The position numbers and the translations under genes are program-made. Below, piece after piece: positions 47,801 through 55,793 of a stretch of 64,000 nucleotides of DNA. Source of the stretch: Pomphorhynchus laevis. Taxonomy: Eukaryota > Acanthocephala > Palaeacanthocephala > Echinorhynchida > Pomphorhynchidae. The stretch covers positions 1-64,000 of the forward strand of contig WNNJ02000477.1 of NCBI GenBank assembly GCA_012934845.2, given 5' to 3'. The first letter of the stretch is position 1; every line of letters starts with the position of its first letter. The notes beneath the pieces were generated by a model. It was not told the DNA's origin and ran no database searches. It saw only the letters and a program-made list of their open reading frames with translations.

Positions 47801-48648
47801 ATTTTATAGGACCTTTTACATTATGCATTTTTTTACATTTTTTAAATTTATATTAAAATTGCTACAACGTATCAAAACGATCTGGTATTTATGTCAGAGA
47901 TAATATGAGATTGTACAATGTTGTTGTCAACATTTTATAAGTTATAGTTATGAAATATGGTTTGTATTAAATTTTTAATTTTTTAATAAACAATTAAAAT
48001 TGATTTTTTCCGCAACTAGAAGCTTCTCAATAAATCTACTTCATAGAAAAGTAAAAATATGCCTAATTGGAAAGGCCCATTTGTATAATTAAATAGTAAT
48101 TGTATAGAAAGATAATTTATTAGAAATAAACCAATTTATTTATCTTTGATTTACACTTTTATAAGGTGCAAATCAAATATAAATATACGTTTTATACCGA
48201 AATTGAAGAAAAAATAAATTCAATTTGTTAAAGACAGCGAAACTGTATTTCGTTTATTGCATTTAATATAAATGACAAAATTTACAGTTCCATCGATTAA
48301 AATAGAGTCTGCAAAATCGAAATAAAAATATGATTTAAAGATGATAAAAATTGGGATTGGTCTACTCTGTAATAGAATATAATCAATGACATTGCATTCA
48401 GTTAAATGAATTATTGTGATAATTCTCAAATGTATAGAGAGAGAGCAAACTTACTCGAAGCTGTCTTAAATCAAGGTCTTTGGGATCGCAATCTGCATTA
48501 AAGATCCGCTGTAGAATTTCAGATCCTTGCATGTTGGATGTTATCTGTTTGCTAGAACACTGAATAAGCCTTTGTCGATTTACAATAGAAACCTTGATCA
48601 AATTACCTTGGATGAATTATTGCTTGAAATTGAATTCGATCGAGACAT
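29712..48648 (-). CDS. LRRFIP2: LRRFIP-family coiled-coil protein (leucine-rich repeat flightless-interacting protein), 10 exons, 345 aa
   Basis: Ten exons with AG/GT borders join in phase to 1,038 bp from the ATG at 48648 to TAA at 29714-29712. The order of motifs follows the conserved coiled coil of LRRFIP1/2: an opening DLDLRQLRKSFVELLEQHRK, then KEKLELVYTINYLHDQLIDS (family: NEKTNLMYQVDTLKD), HRDQLLTAAGLVLYAD (family: QRDELIEKHGLVIIPD), IDCKIKQLFEQNDFL (family: LDVRLRKLAGEKDEL), REINDLKMKL, EEKRKLKRELREA (family: AEKRKLQRELRTA). The protein should be cytoplasmic. Vertebrate relatives bind Flightless-I and modulate Toll/MyD88 and Wnt signalling; that role here is inference. Exon 1 is open upstream of the ATG to a possible splice acceptor at 48691, so the N-terminus may be longer. 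Introns of 47, 55 and 56 bp coexist with introns up to 5,847 bp filled with transposons. The symbol is family-level. Confidence 0.9.
29853..32121 (-). other. LRRFIP intron 9 (2,269 bp)
   Basis: AT-rich; GTAAAC at the 5' border. I see no mobile element or nested gene. The short frame at 30372-30578 is not convincing. Confidence 0.6.
32122..32226 (-). CDS. LRRFIP2: LRRFIP exon 9
   Basis: Flanked by TTCTAG and GTAAAC; 35 codons, phase 0 at both ends, KLRMENGLNRHK to EEKRKLKRE. Strongly charged heptad pattern. Confidence 0.92.
32425..34262 (+). mobile_element. Penelope-like retroelement copy A (in LRRFIP intron 8)
   Basis: The element starts at CATAATAGTCAAAC (32425), the same boundary as the inverted copy B at 37660. 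The first ORF begins MYLLGLNDVVQGIGRSS (32595) and runs to 33212 with the LPPLGRKIC and ECNCKS motifs. A second part (33749-34267) covers LYWNPKLHKNPIKPRFICSA and ends at KHYFR, just before motif A. The rest of the RT is missing. A ~206 bp SINE-like piece sits inside at 33321-33526. The copy is dead. It supplies the N-terminal 45 or so residues missing from the copy at 10150. Confidence 0.8.
33321..33526 (-). mobile_element. SINE-like insertion inside Penelope-like copy A
   Basis: This 206 bp piece is much richer in GC than the host element. On the minus strand it contains GGTTCAAATCT (near 33437), which resembles a tRNA-type B box (two differences from the consensus). A convincing A box is not seen. 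CCACGCGGGG occurs twice, about 30 bp apart, at the plus-strand right end, which is followed by TTTTAATAAAAAAAA. About 90 bp of Penelope-like sequence is present on both sides in diverged form (33229-33320 and 33527-33615). Confidence 0.45.
34267..34355 (-). mobile_element. Short inverted Penelope-like fragment
   Basis: Reverse complement of 33766-33850 of copy A, forming a foldback with it. It ends where the CR1 LINE begins. Confidence 0.85.
34378..36165 (-). mobile_element. CR1-like LINE, two joined 5'-truncated fragments
   Basis: The 3' end carries the family hairpin near 34382-34402. Fragment one (34378 to about 35103) covers the RT C-terminal part. Fragment two (about 35104-36165) repeats the 3' region and continues upstream to motif C YADDILIY, motif B SGVPQGSVLGPILFS and motif A LDLSSAFDIVD. 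The sequence at 34571-34680 recurs at 35110-35215, which shows the join. Fragment two is nearly identical to 50050-50990, including a 16 bp inverted repeat at 35418-35454. Several frame breaks; inactive. Confidence 0.85.
36166..36305. repeat. Intron segment repeated at 38830-38915
   Basis: About 75 bp (ATCCACAATATGGTTAATTT onward) matches 38840-38915 (ATCCACAATATGATTAATTT) with few changes. This indicates a local intronic duplication or a small unknown repeat at the LINE junction. Confidence 0.7.
36306..37660 (-). mobile_element. Penelope-like retroelement copies B1 and B2 (inverted relative to A)
   Basis: B2 (about 37030-37660) begins with the same boundary as copy A and the start MYPLGLNDVVQGIGRSS at 37500. 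B1 (36306-36900) overlaps the same protein region, so two partial copies are joined. They contain LPPLGRK-type and ECNCKS regions but no RT core. A 65 bp insert in B1 (36804-36868) is flanked by a 13 bp duplication. Confidence 0.8.
36791..36881 (+). mobile_element. 65 bp insertion with 13 bp target duplication and A tail
   Basis: TAACATTTATTGT occurs at 36791-36803 and 36869-36881. Between them lie 65 bases ending in AAAAAA and absent from the other Penelope-like copies. They include AATTTTTGA, which resembles an Sm-binding site. The structure is that of a retroposed small RNA; its identity is unknown. Confidence 0.6.
37665..37800 (-). mobile_element. Further Penelope-like fragment
   Basis: 37700-37800 matches the region encoding ECNCKSLSFDKINEH in the other copies (compare 36470-36560). 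A 13 bp hairpin with arms in 37674-37706 precedes it. Confidence 0.7.
38074..38159 (-). CDS. LRRFIP2: LRRFIP exon 8
   Basis: Acceptor TTATAG, donor GTAATA; 86 bp. The first two bases complete a Lys codon with exon 7, then LPYTIREINDLKMKLDRQ to CLKAE. Confidence 0.92.
38216..38324 (-). CDS. LRRFIP2: LRRFIP exon 7
   Basis: Acceptor TTGTAG, donor GTAAAT; 109 bp, phase 0 to 1. Encodes VGDLTDQLNNLKLKERES to DVNTQ. The intron to exon 8 is only 56 bp. Confidence 0.92.
38325..40356 (-). other. LRRFIP intron 6 (2,032 bp)
   Basis: Contains the 38830-38915 repeat partner; otherwise AT-rich with nothing identified. The 64-codon frame at 38422-38616 is not supported. Confidence 0.6.
40357..40406 (-). 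CDS. LRRFIP2: LRRFIP exon 6 (50 bp)
   Basis: Small exon between GTTTAG and GTAAGA. Two bases complete Asp with exon 5, then CKIKQLFEQNDFLQKS. It restores the frame between exons 5 and 7 and matches the family segment LDVRLRKLAGEKDELLSQ, which is strong support. Confidence 0.9.
40462..40597 (-). CDS. LRRFIP2: LRRFIP exon 5
   Basis: Acceptor TTGTAG, donor GTATGC; 136 bp, phase 0 to 1. Encodes AAGLVLYADPSKCKEF to LSKMGEETI. This is the conserved non-helical GLVxxxD hinge of the family. The next intron is 55 bp. Confidence 0.92.
41641..42051 (+). repeat. ~410 bp repeat, left copy (inverted partner at 61553-61961)
   Basis: From TTTTATCGGTAAAAATTTAA to GCAAAAACGCTTATTTTT the sequence is almost identical to the reverse complement of 61553-61961. 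GTTCCGAT occurs outside both copies (41625 here), so the unit may extend further. No TIR or coding region recognised. Confidence 0.85.
43330..43505 (+). pseudogene. Decayed cousin of the unidentified ORF at 61.27 kb
   Basis: From about 43365 (AAATACCAAAATATATTGTG) to 43502 this strand aligns with the reverse complement of 61295-61160, including ATGTGCTATTT and CTGCAGCTTGGC and ending GTGGTATACCAT. It is interrupted by in-frame stops. The gene itself is unknown. The minus-strand frame at 43435-43656 overlaps it and is unrecognised. Confidence 0.6.
43832..43959 (+). repeat. 16 bp minisatellite, 8 units
   Basis: GAGCTTTTTCGTGGTC repeats at 43848, 43864, 43880, 43896, 43912, 43928 and 43944, with a variant first unit at 43832. 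It follows CTCGGATCAGCGCCATGGTC, which also occurs near 42402. Frames through it are artefacts of the repeat. Confidence 0.95.
44312..44404 (-). CDS. LRRFIP2: LRRFIP exon 4
   Basis: Acceptor TTGTAG, donor GTATAC; 31 codons, phase 0 both ends. EFDVANRKCKEMEDSQKQ to LLLHRDQLLT aligns with the family segment EFEREKHA...LRQRDELIE. Confidence 0.92.
44855..44933 (+). repeat. 79 bp direct repeat flanking the MULE, left
   Basis: Identical by eye to 45806-45884; both begin ATTTTTGAGTATTAATTGAA and end AATGAGAAAGTC, and both abut the TIRs without a gap. Confidence 0.9.
44934..45805 (-). mobile_element. MULE (Mutator-like) DNA transposon derivative, 872 bp
   Basis: Terminal inverted repeats of 48 bp (44934-44981 and 45758-45805) differ only at the second base. 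Inside each TIR lies a perfect 31 nt palindrome (44940-44970, 45769-45799; arms GCGCAAATTGCGCC). A 79 bp direct repeat abuts both ends exactly (44855-44933 and 45806-45884). Such a target duplication is far longer than the 8-11 bp known for MULEs. The interior encodes only the C-terminal part of the transposase, so this is a deletion derivative needing a helper. It sits in LRRFIP intron 3. Confidence 0.85.
45039..45775 (-). pseudogene. MULE transposase, C-terminal part
   Basis: The frame is open from inside the right TIR to a stop at 45039. In order it reads TDIIIDFEKSAINAFKRSF, with the second catalytic Asp context of MULE transposases, then CLFHWSQAILRKMKELGL, the CxFHW signature, then IRDLLKEVMALPLLNPERI, EEWSVYTRIKNNQFLTTNTC with WNSS, and a Lys-rich end. 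The first catalytic Asp block and the N-terminal zinc finger are absent because the left part was lost to an internal deletion next to the TIR. No ATG precedes the FHW region. Family assignment is firm; it cannot be functional alone. Confidence 0.85.
45806..45884 (+). repeat. 79 bp direct repeat flanking the MULE, right
   Basis: Second copy of 44855-44933, directly after the right TIR. Confidence 0.9.
46702..46872 (-). CDS. LRRFIP2: LRRFIP exon 3
   Basis: Acceptor AATTTAG, donor GTTGGT; 57 codons, phase 0 both ends. KSFVELLEQHRKLQKEKN to LTRKQKEKQK; uninterrupted coiled-coil heptads and the family's N-terminal conserved block. Confidence 0.92.
47345..47612. mobile_element. Foldback element with hammerhead-like core in LRRFIP intron 2
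   Basis: Outer arms (ATAATCCAGAGTTTAG at about 47358 and its inverse CTAAACTCAGGATTAT near 47587) and inner arms (TTTCGAGTTTTTCAATAACT near 47394 and its inverse near 47545) form a long imperfect inverted repeat. The left inner arm holds a hammerhead-like core on the minus strand. This is a MITE-like structure of a second subfamily. Confidence 0.7.
47388..47422 (-). ncRNA. Hammerhead-like ribozyme candidate, second subfamily
   Basis: Minus strand: CTGAAGA (47422-47416), stem II GAGTT...AACTC, GAAA (47397-47394), then CGCGTT, so that ACGCGT would form a palindromic stem III. Both core strands are intact, but stem I pairing is weak, so activity is uncertain. Confidence 0.55.
48455..48559 (-). 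CDS. LRRFIP2: LRRFIP exon 2
   Basis: Acceptor TATTCAG, donor GTAAGT; 35 codons, phase 0. CSSKQITSNMQGSEILQ to PKDLDLRQLR, leading into the coiled coil. Confidence 0.9.
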
Positions 48649-48690
48649 GTGTTCAGCACAACAGGGTTTACTGACTAACGATGATGTATC
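48607..48690 (-). CDS. LRRFIP2: LRRFIP exon 1 (first exon visible)
   Basis: ATG at 48648-48646 starts MSRSNSISSNNSSK, a Ser/Asn-rich head; donor GTAATT, followed by a 47 bp intron. The frame is open upstream to a TTTTTAACAG acceptor at 48691 (DTSSLVSKPCCAEH), so this could be an internal exon with further exons beyond. Confidence 0.75.
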
Positions 48691-49782
48691 CTGTTAAAAA
48701 TGTTGAACCTTAGTGTTTATATATCCTTACTCGCTTTTAAAATGATCATTTGTATTCAATTCAACATTGGATTATTTTTAATAATATCATATAACAAGCC
48801 AAGTTTATTGTGCTACATAGGCTTTTGTGCGTTTTTGTATTTGGTGAAACGACTTAGTCTATGTATATCACTTAAATAATTATCTGGCCTAATACTCTAA
48901 CATAGAGGATTTTATAAAAACTTTCTTTGGCTCAGTAACATTTAGAGCACGGCTATCTTCTGGAACAGTTACGAGATATGACTATTTAAAAGGTTTTTTA
49001 TTCAAAAGCGCGATACCTGATTGGATATAATATCCACAAACATCTATACAGAACGCCATGTGTTGATGCATCTAAGAGTTTTGCTATTTACCGAATATTC
49101 GGGTGCATTTATAGCAATTAACATACAATAGAGTTTACATTAAATCGGACAATTAGTCAATTTAACGAACATCATTCTAGTCTGATTAACCAGCAATCAC
49201 GATCACGTCTAACAGATAAATATTGCTAGTAGAATCTGGATTTTTTTCAACGCAAACAATATAATAATGTCATATAGCACCCTCAGTTGTTGTTTCAACA
49301 ATAAACACAGTTGCTATCAACACATTATGTTCATACACTGCATTGTTAGATATTCACCTGAATATTTAAGGTCATTGACTTTTCTTGATTAATGCATTTA
49401 ATCACGTGTTATGCTCATTCTTTCAGAAGTAATAATTCTTAATACTTGACTTGAGTCAAATCACATATCTGGTAAATATAGATTCGGTTAGCTTATTTGT
49501 AAGACATTATGTACGAAAGGTAAAAAATCCCGGTCCTGAATATATCCGAGCAAACTATTTAGCATGTTTGCTAGTGAAAGCAATTTTTAATGTAATTAGT
49601 ATTGGATAAAATTTTGCTGAGATTTTAAATGTTAGTATTATGTTCAGAAAGTGTCATTTTAGCTTGACCATATCATTATCGTTATGCAAGACAATGATGA
49701 TCCACAGTCGTTATATATCGAACCCATATATCGATATCGTTTTCAAGATTATCTAGATTTTAAATTAATTTAAATTAATTTA
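48691..49782. other. 5' flank of LRRFIP gene
   Basis: No exon, promoter motif or element could be supported; it may hold an upstream intron or promoter. Confidence 0.4.
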
Positions 49783-50506
49783 ACATTACAAATGCGTGCC
49801 AACTGTACGCTTACAAGACCACTAACAAAAAAGAACACATCAAAAGTCACAGATTAATTAGTTAATTGTTGAAATGGAATTTGGTTTGGAGTTTGAAGCA
49901 CGGCATTGATGTTGATTGGCGGATATGAATGGGCAAATGATTCCACGAGAGAGGAGCAGTCACAACGAAGGAGCGGAAGCCAAAAGAGGTAGAGTAGTTT
50001 GGGACATGTAAAAGAAGGTAATTACAGGAACGCAAGGAACAGTAAACAGGACGATAATTGTCGAGAAAAGGAAGGTTGAGAAATGAAGGGGTATGAAAAG
50101 TTATAAGGCGAAAATCAATAACGAGAAGACGAATTTTAACACGACAATAAATGGTAGGCAAATCGAGAGAAACAAGATGGTGGGATGTATGATCAAAACG
50201 ACGAAGACGGAGGAGAACTCGTGCGGCTGCATTGATGATGCTTTGTAAAGGAATAAGATTGTATTTAGGTGAGTAGGAAAATAGACTAAGACAGTAATCA
50301 AGTAATTACTATCTTAGTAATCAAGTTACTAAGATAGTAATCTTGATAAAATGAAAGATATGAGAGTCATACATTAAGGGAAATCGATCAATCTACGAAC
50401 TTGACGGAGGTTGCGGAGTATCAAGGTGGATGAGCGTACTTTATCTCTAACGAAAGGTTTAAGTGAAAGTCTGTTGTCGAAATGGAAGCCTAGAAAAACG
50501 AGATTG

Positions 50507-51088
50507 TCAACGATAGGGAGAATTGTCGAAGCGTCGAGGGAGGATCCGCATTATTTTTGATTTATGAGAATTCAGAGAAAGACGAAGAGAAGAACGATGA
50601 TTGAAAATCGAGACAAGACAATTGGAAGCAGAAACACTAAGATCATCAATACGATAAGCAGGTGCGTGATCATACATGAGAATGTCATCAGCATATTGCA
50701 TAACATGGAAGTTAAATTTATGAGAAATCGAAGACAAATCACCAAGAAGAAGAGAGAAAAGTATAGGGCCTAATACGGAGCCTTGTGGAACACCGGACGG
50801 AATGGACGAAGGATGGGAGAGAGAAGAGTTAGAATATACGCGAAATGTACGGTTTGATAGATATGAAGAAAACCATGATACAGTGGGTGAAGAGAAGCCA
50901 TAATCATGACGAAGGCGATGTAGAAGAATCAAGTGATCGACGATGTCAAAAGCAGACGATAGATCAAGAGAAACTATGACACTACATAATTTATAATCGC
51001 ACGAGATGATTAAGTCGTTATAATTTTTTAGACATGTAATTTTAGTAGAGTGATTAGAGCGAAAATCAACTTGGAAGGGAGGGAACAA
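50507..51088 (-). pseudogene. LINE ORF2 reverse-transcriptase palm
   Basis: FRSNHSTKITCLKNYNDL opens this segment, followed by motif A (LDLSSAFDIVD), motif B (SGVPQGSVLGPILF) and motif C (YADDILMY), ending in NSHKSKIMRILPRRF. Catalytic aspartates are present. The frame shifts after PRRF, so the thumb is in another frame (50301-49862). Confidence 0.85.
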
Positions 51089-51908
51089 TTTGAAAGAAAA
51101 TAGATATGCATTAACTTGCTTGAAAACAAAACGCTAAAGGAGTTTAGAGAGGGTTGGGAAAAGTGAGATAGGTCGTTACGAAGATGGTAATGAAGGGTCG
51201 AGAGATTGCTTTTTGAAGAGAGCGCGAACAGTGGCGCATTTCCAGTTGGAAGGAAATGTGCGGCTGCGGATAGACAAGTTGAACAAAGTGGTTAGGAAAA
51301 ATAAGGTAGATGAGCATATTTTTTAAGCAAGTGGGTGGGAATTGGGTCAAAAGGAGAGGTTTAATTAGGTAATGACAGAAGAACCTAAGAAACTTTATCA
51401 GACGAAACGAAAAGAAGGTGGAATAGATCTGTGAGGGAAGTCTTTAAAGAGAAGAAATGATACAAGGGGCATATGGGTAGAATGGAAATTAAATTAGATA
51501 GTTTAGATTGCAGATAAAAGGAAAATTCATCAGGATTTATGTTGCAAGGGGTAGATGACCCTAAAAAATTAGTTTAAGATTTTTTAATGAGATTTAGACT
51601 TGGAAGAGGACTCGAGTTGATTTCGTTGAAAGAGAGTACGTTTAGTAAGCATATGAATGAGATGGGAACGAGGAAAGAAAGATAGGAATCACGGAGATTT
51701 GGAGTGAGTGAGGTTGGAGAACGTTTAAGAAAGCGATTAAACACACGAAAAGAGTGACGGATTCGACGCTTAGAAATACTACAGTCTGAATCGAACCAGG
51801 GAGCATGGCGCGACCGCTGAAAACGTCATGGTCGAATAGGCAGAAGGTTATTAAGGATGCTCGTAAGTTCAGAATCAAACAGAATAAAGAGATCATCGGG
51901 AGAGATAG

Positions 51909-53019
51909 TTAAGAGGAAGTGAATAGAGTGAAGAATTGAGTAAGGCTGTGCAGAGAATAGGGATATCGAGAAGTTTCCAGGGTCAACTTGGTGTGGATAA
52001 TAATGGGGGGCGGAGAAGGAGGATGGGGACGAGTAAGAGTAAGAGTGACAAGGAAATGATTGGACAAACCAGGATCAGTAATTGACAAGGAGGTATAGTC
52101 ATTGAAGCAGTTAGGAACAGCAATGATGTCGAGAGCACCGCCGAGAATATGAGTTGGGCTTGTTGAAAGTAATTTATAGTTAAAATCAGAAAAAAGATTA
52201 GTTAAAGTGATAGAGTCAGAGTCAGCCGTGCGATCCAGACGAATGTTAAAGTCACCGAGAACAAAATAAGGAGTATAAGACAATGAACAGTTTAACATAA
52301 GATCTACAAGGTCGTTTAAGAACATACGTGAGGGGGCAACTGAACCTGGACGATATACAAACACAAGTTCCAGAGGGAAAGGATATGTGAGGAGTCGGCT
52401 GAGCCTAAACGGTATATATTCACAATTTCCAACAGTAATGATTTGATAATCTGCATATGAGTAATTGGAACGAAGTGTAATGAATGTTAACGTTAATTTT
52501 ACGTAGAGACATTGGGTGACGAGTAATGGCAACAAAACTGCCATGGTTAGAAGCAGTAGATGTTTGAGAGGCAATTGAGCGAGCTGATTCGACTAGAGAA
52601 CGTCCAGAGCGGCATAGACGACGAATAGCAAGATCGTCGGAGTGAGAGTGCTAGGATTCGGTAATGCAGAGAATATCGATAGATAATTGATCGAAGATAA
52701 CAAGGAGCATATAAGCTTTATGAAGAATGGAGTGAGTGTTGAATAGACTAAGACGAAAAGTATGCTCAGGAGCGAGATCGACTAGCGAAGAAGACAAGGG
52801 GGAGAGATGGGACGCCATAGGAGTTTTTGACCTTGTGTGTACAACGTGGAAATTTCCGTTGATTTGACGTATTGGTAAGGATGACTCGCCGTTTGTTTCA
52901 CATCGATGTTTCTCAATGCGAGCTAAATTGAGCTGGGTAATATCAGAAAGGGAAGCGGTCGGAAAGATACGACAAGTAGACGAAATGGTAAGAAGTTTAA
53001 AACGTTGGGAGAGTACCAT
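51909..53019 (-). pseudogene. LINE ORF2 apurinic endonuclease domain
   Basis: Two frames cover the APE-type nuclease that nicks target DNA for reverse transcription. 53019-52651 ends in FDQLSIDILCITES and 52574-51909 carries YRPGSV, LGDFNIRLD and the final TDPGLSNHFLVTL. The stretch between them includes FAIRRLCRSGRS-type sequence (around 52610), so the pieces belong together; the frame shifts at least once. Confidence 0.8.
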
Positions 53020-54149
53020 GGCTATATGTGAACTATGTCAGAAAACGATTTTTAGGAGTGGAGGACTGATGTGATTGGATTTAGTGTATTTGTTTTAACG
53101 GATAAAAGATACATGAGCGATATTATTGAAAATGGATGGATTATCATCAGAAGAATGCTTGAGAGGATATACCTGAAAGCAGATACATCATCATTGAGGC
53201 AACATTGAGTTAAGCAGATTCGGGAAGCTTTAACTTAGATATGATAATGCATCGATCGCGCGAAGGAAACGATTTCGTGGAAGTGGTGGACTGACATACC
53301 TGGTAGGAGTAGAGGTAGAAGAGCAGGTAAACGTGGGAATGACAGGGGTGCTAAGTGAAGAGTTAAGATAGTTTGGAGCATGTGTGACAGGAGTGGAATG
53401 TTGAATCGGTTGATTGGAGATGTTACTTTAGATGATTTTGACGAAAGGATGTAAATTATTAAGAGGTGATACGATTGGAGCATGTGACAGGAGTGGATTG
53501 TTGAATCGGTTGATCGGAGATGTTACTGGAGATGATTTTGTCGGAAAGATGTAAATTATTGTGAAGTGATACGGTGGAGGTAGAGTAAGGAATACGTAAA
53601 GAGAAGAAAGAGGTATGAGATGTATTTAGATGTGGGGATGAATAGGAAAAATGAGGTACGAGATGAAGGCCTTTAATATTTGCATTGTTAGGAAGATGAA
53701 GATTTAGGGAAGTTTTATCCTTAGTTAAACAAGGAGTGTGTGAGAGAAGTTTCAAGAACGGGATTCATATATGGCGAAGGCGTTAGTAAGCAAACGGATG
53801 ACGACGATGCTTGGAAGATATTTTGTCGTTTGTTGATGTTCCATGTATAACAGCGGTCTGAGTCGACTGAGAGACATCATTAAGTTCATTTATTGAGCAC
53901 AACTCTGTTTCGTTAGCCTCCAGAACGTCTCCACCGTTTGAGTGGTCATGCTTCATTAGCTTACCTACGAGGGCAGCACAACAGAATCCGCAGAGAACAT
54001 TCCGTCCTGAAACGTTGTCCTCGTCAGTGAAAGGAATGACAACGTGAGTCTAAACATTGCAGTTCTTGTTGTCGCATCTAATTTGCTTTTCGATGTAAGT
54101 TTCCTTGACGGACTTGAGTTGCTGGCCGACATTTTTAGTTAAGACATAG

Positions 54150-55217
54150 ATAAATTATTTTTAAATAAGACATATAAATCAGAAAACTATTCTTATATTT
54201 AACTTAAAGTTTCCAAGATAATCAATCATTGTCATCATAAATGAATGATTAAATTTCCATTTCTGATTATGGCAGTTTATCCTCGAATATTTGAATTTAA
54301 AGGAAATAACCTTCCATGTTGCTACTAAATTTAATACTATTTTATGGGGAATGATGCTTCTATACAAAAATTGTCTAAAGTCAAACATCAAATGTAAAAA
54401 GTCAATGCAATTAAATTACTTGGTTGATTCTCTTGGAAACTATTGGATGACTAATTTCAATTGATGACGAACGAATCGATCTTCTTTTTATCCTTAATGT
54501 TGACGAGTACGATTTTTTAAATGCATCAAACCGATTACTGCATTCTAAAATAAAATTATTGATTAAATTATTGATCCAATTAATTAATTGTTGATTTTAA
54601 TCTTTGATCTGATTTTTATTTCTGATGTTTTTCTGTTACTAATTTTACTATTAAGTTGATATACCTGTGCAGTCATTGTTACTATTGAAATTCTGATGAC
54701 TATTTTTATTCTGCACGCTACTTTAATCCTATATATACACCAACAGCAGTACGCTACATTTCAATATCGGTGGACCACATCAGCTATTGATTTAATACCT
54801 ACGTTTCACTTTTCGGTCCTTTTAATGTTGGCAGATTTAATTTAAAATCAGAAATGATTTAAATTAAATTTGCAAAATGTAAGACAAAAGTCTTATATTA
54901 AATCTAAATGCCAATAAAGCAGACGAGTCTAGTGATCGTTAGCCATTACTGATTAGTTGCCCCCTTGACTTAATCATCATATCAGTGCATAGTCATATTA
55001 ACTTACGCTTTTAAATTATTCAATCTTCATTAGTTTCGATACGACTTTTACAAATTTATAAATCTCCTTAAATGCATAAGGTTTATTACAGTTTTAAATA
55101 TTTTTTCTGCCATGTAAATTTAAAATTACAATTTTAAAAATATAATCATAATTTAATCCATTGACTGCATGAGTCAATGCGTTTGCATTGCTATCTATTA
55201 ATTCTCACACATACAAC
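54150..55217. other. AT-rich stretch with nothing recognisable
   Basis: No convincing ORF, RNA or element. Confidence 0.45.
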
Positions 55218-55309
55218 AAACTTGAGTGTTAAATACAAAATAATGATTCTATTGAATTTGCAGAAACTTGAGTGTTCGATACAAAATAATGATTCTATTG
55301 AATTTGCAG
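55218..55309 (+). repeat. 46 bp tandem duplication
   Basis: Units begin AAACTTGAGTGTT at 55218 and 55264 and end GAATTTGCAG; a third unit starts AAACGACGG and leads directly into the coding fragment at 55323. Confidence 0.9.
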
Positions 55310-55322
55310 AAACGACGGAAAG

Positions 55323-55658
55323 AGACCGGACGGTGCTTCACTAGTCATATGGGAAAGGGGACGTCTGCTAGTATGGGACTTCACGTGTCCCAACATTCTT
55401 GCTGTCAGTCATTTGCCTAGTGCGGTCTCTGGGGCCGGGGAGTTTGCTAGATTGGCAGAGGATCGAAAGAAGGCCAAATATACATGTATTGACGAATCGC
55501 AATATAAATTTGTGCAGTTGGCGATCGACACAATTGGTGCTGCCGGGCCGATAACTTCGAATTTGTCGACAAAACTGAGCAATATGTTGGTGGTGGCAAC
55601 AGATAATCGAAGAGCAGCCAATTTCCTCTTGCAGCGTTTAAGCTGTGCAGTGCAGTGA
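55323..55658 (+). pseudogene. Retrotransposon C-terminal domain (RPD...WDFT type)
   Basis: An open frame reads RPDGASLVIWERGRLLVWDF, then TCPNILAVSHLPSAVSGAG, AEDRKKAKYTCIDESQYKFV, QLAIDTIGAAGP, and ends FLLQRLSCAVQ at the stop. This matches the C-terminal module attached to many invertebrate LINE-type reverse transcriptases (RPDG..L..W..G..L.WD.T, then RK..KY, then FL.QR.S.A.Q). The RPD/WD spacing resembles a PD-(D/E)XK nuclease, which is inference. The RT itself is absent, so this is a 5'-truncated copy. It is notably GC-richer than its flanks. Confidence 0.65.
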
Positions 55659-55793
55659 GGAAATGTAGCGTGCCTGTTAGAGGTCGCTCGGGACGAAAAC
55701 CTTCCAACTTAACGATACTGAAATATCACAAACTATACAATTTTTGTTCTGTAATAATTTTAATTGAATTTGTGACAGAAATTAAATGTCCTA

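Larger units (their letters stand above)
49783..54147 (-). mobile_element. CR1-like LINE, near full length (~4.4 kb)
   Basis: The 3' end (49783) carries the family hairpin and the 5' end lies near 54147. Minus-strand order: ORF1 with a zinc-finger-like region IRCDNKNCN...LCGFCCAALVGKL (about 54090-53945); Ser/Pro-rich linker; APE endonuclease from LFNTHSILHKAY and DILCITESW (52700-52650) through YRPGSVAPSRMFLNDL, FVLGDFNIRLD (52270) and DPGLSNH (52070); reverse transcriptase with LDLSSAFDIVDH (50950), SGVPQGSVLGPILFS (50790) and YADDILMY (50690); C-terminal HTPSFLNLPFLDN (50060). The reading frames are broken in several places. It contains the 16 bp inverted repeat (50305-50341) also found at 35418-35454. 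Confidence 0.88.
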
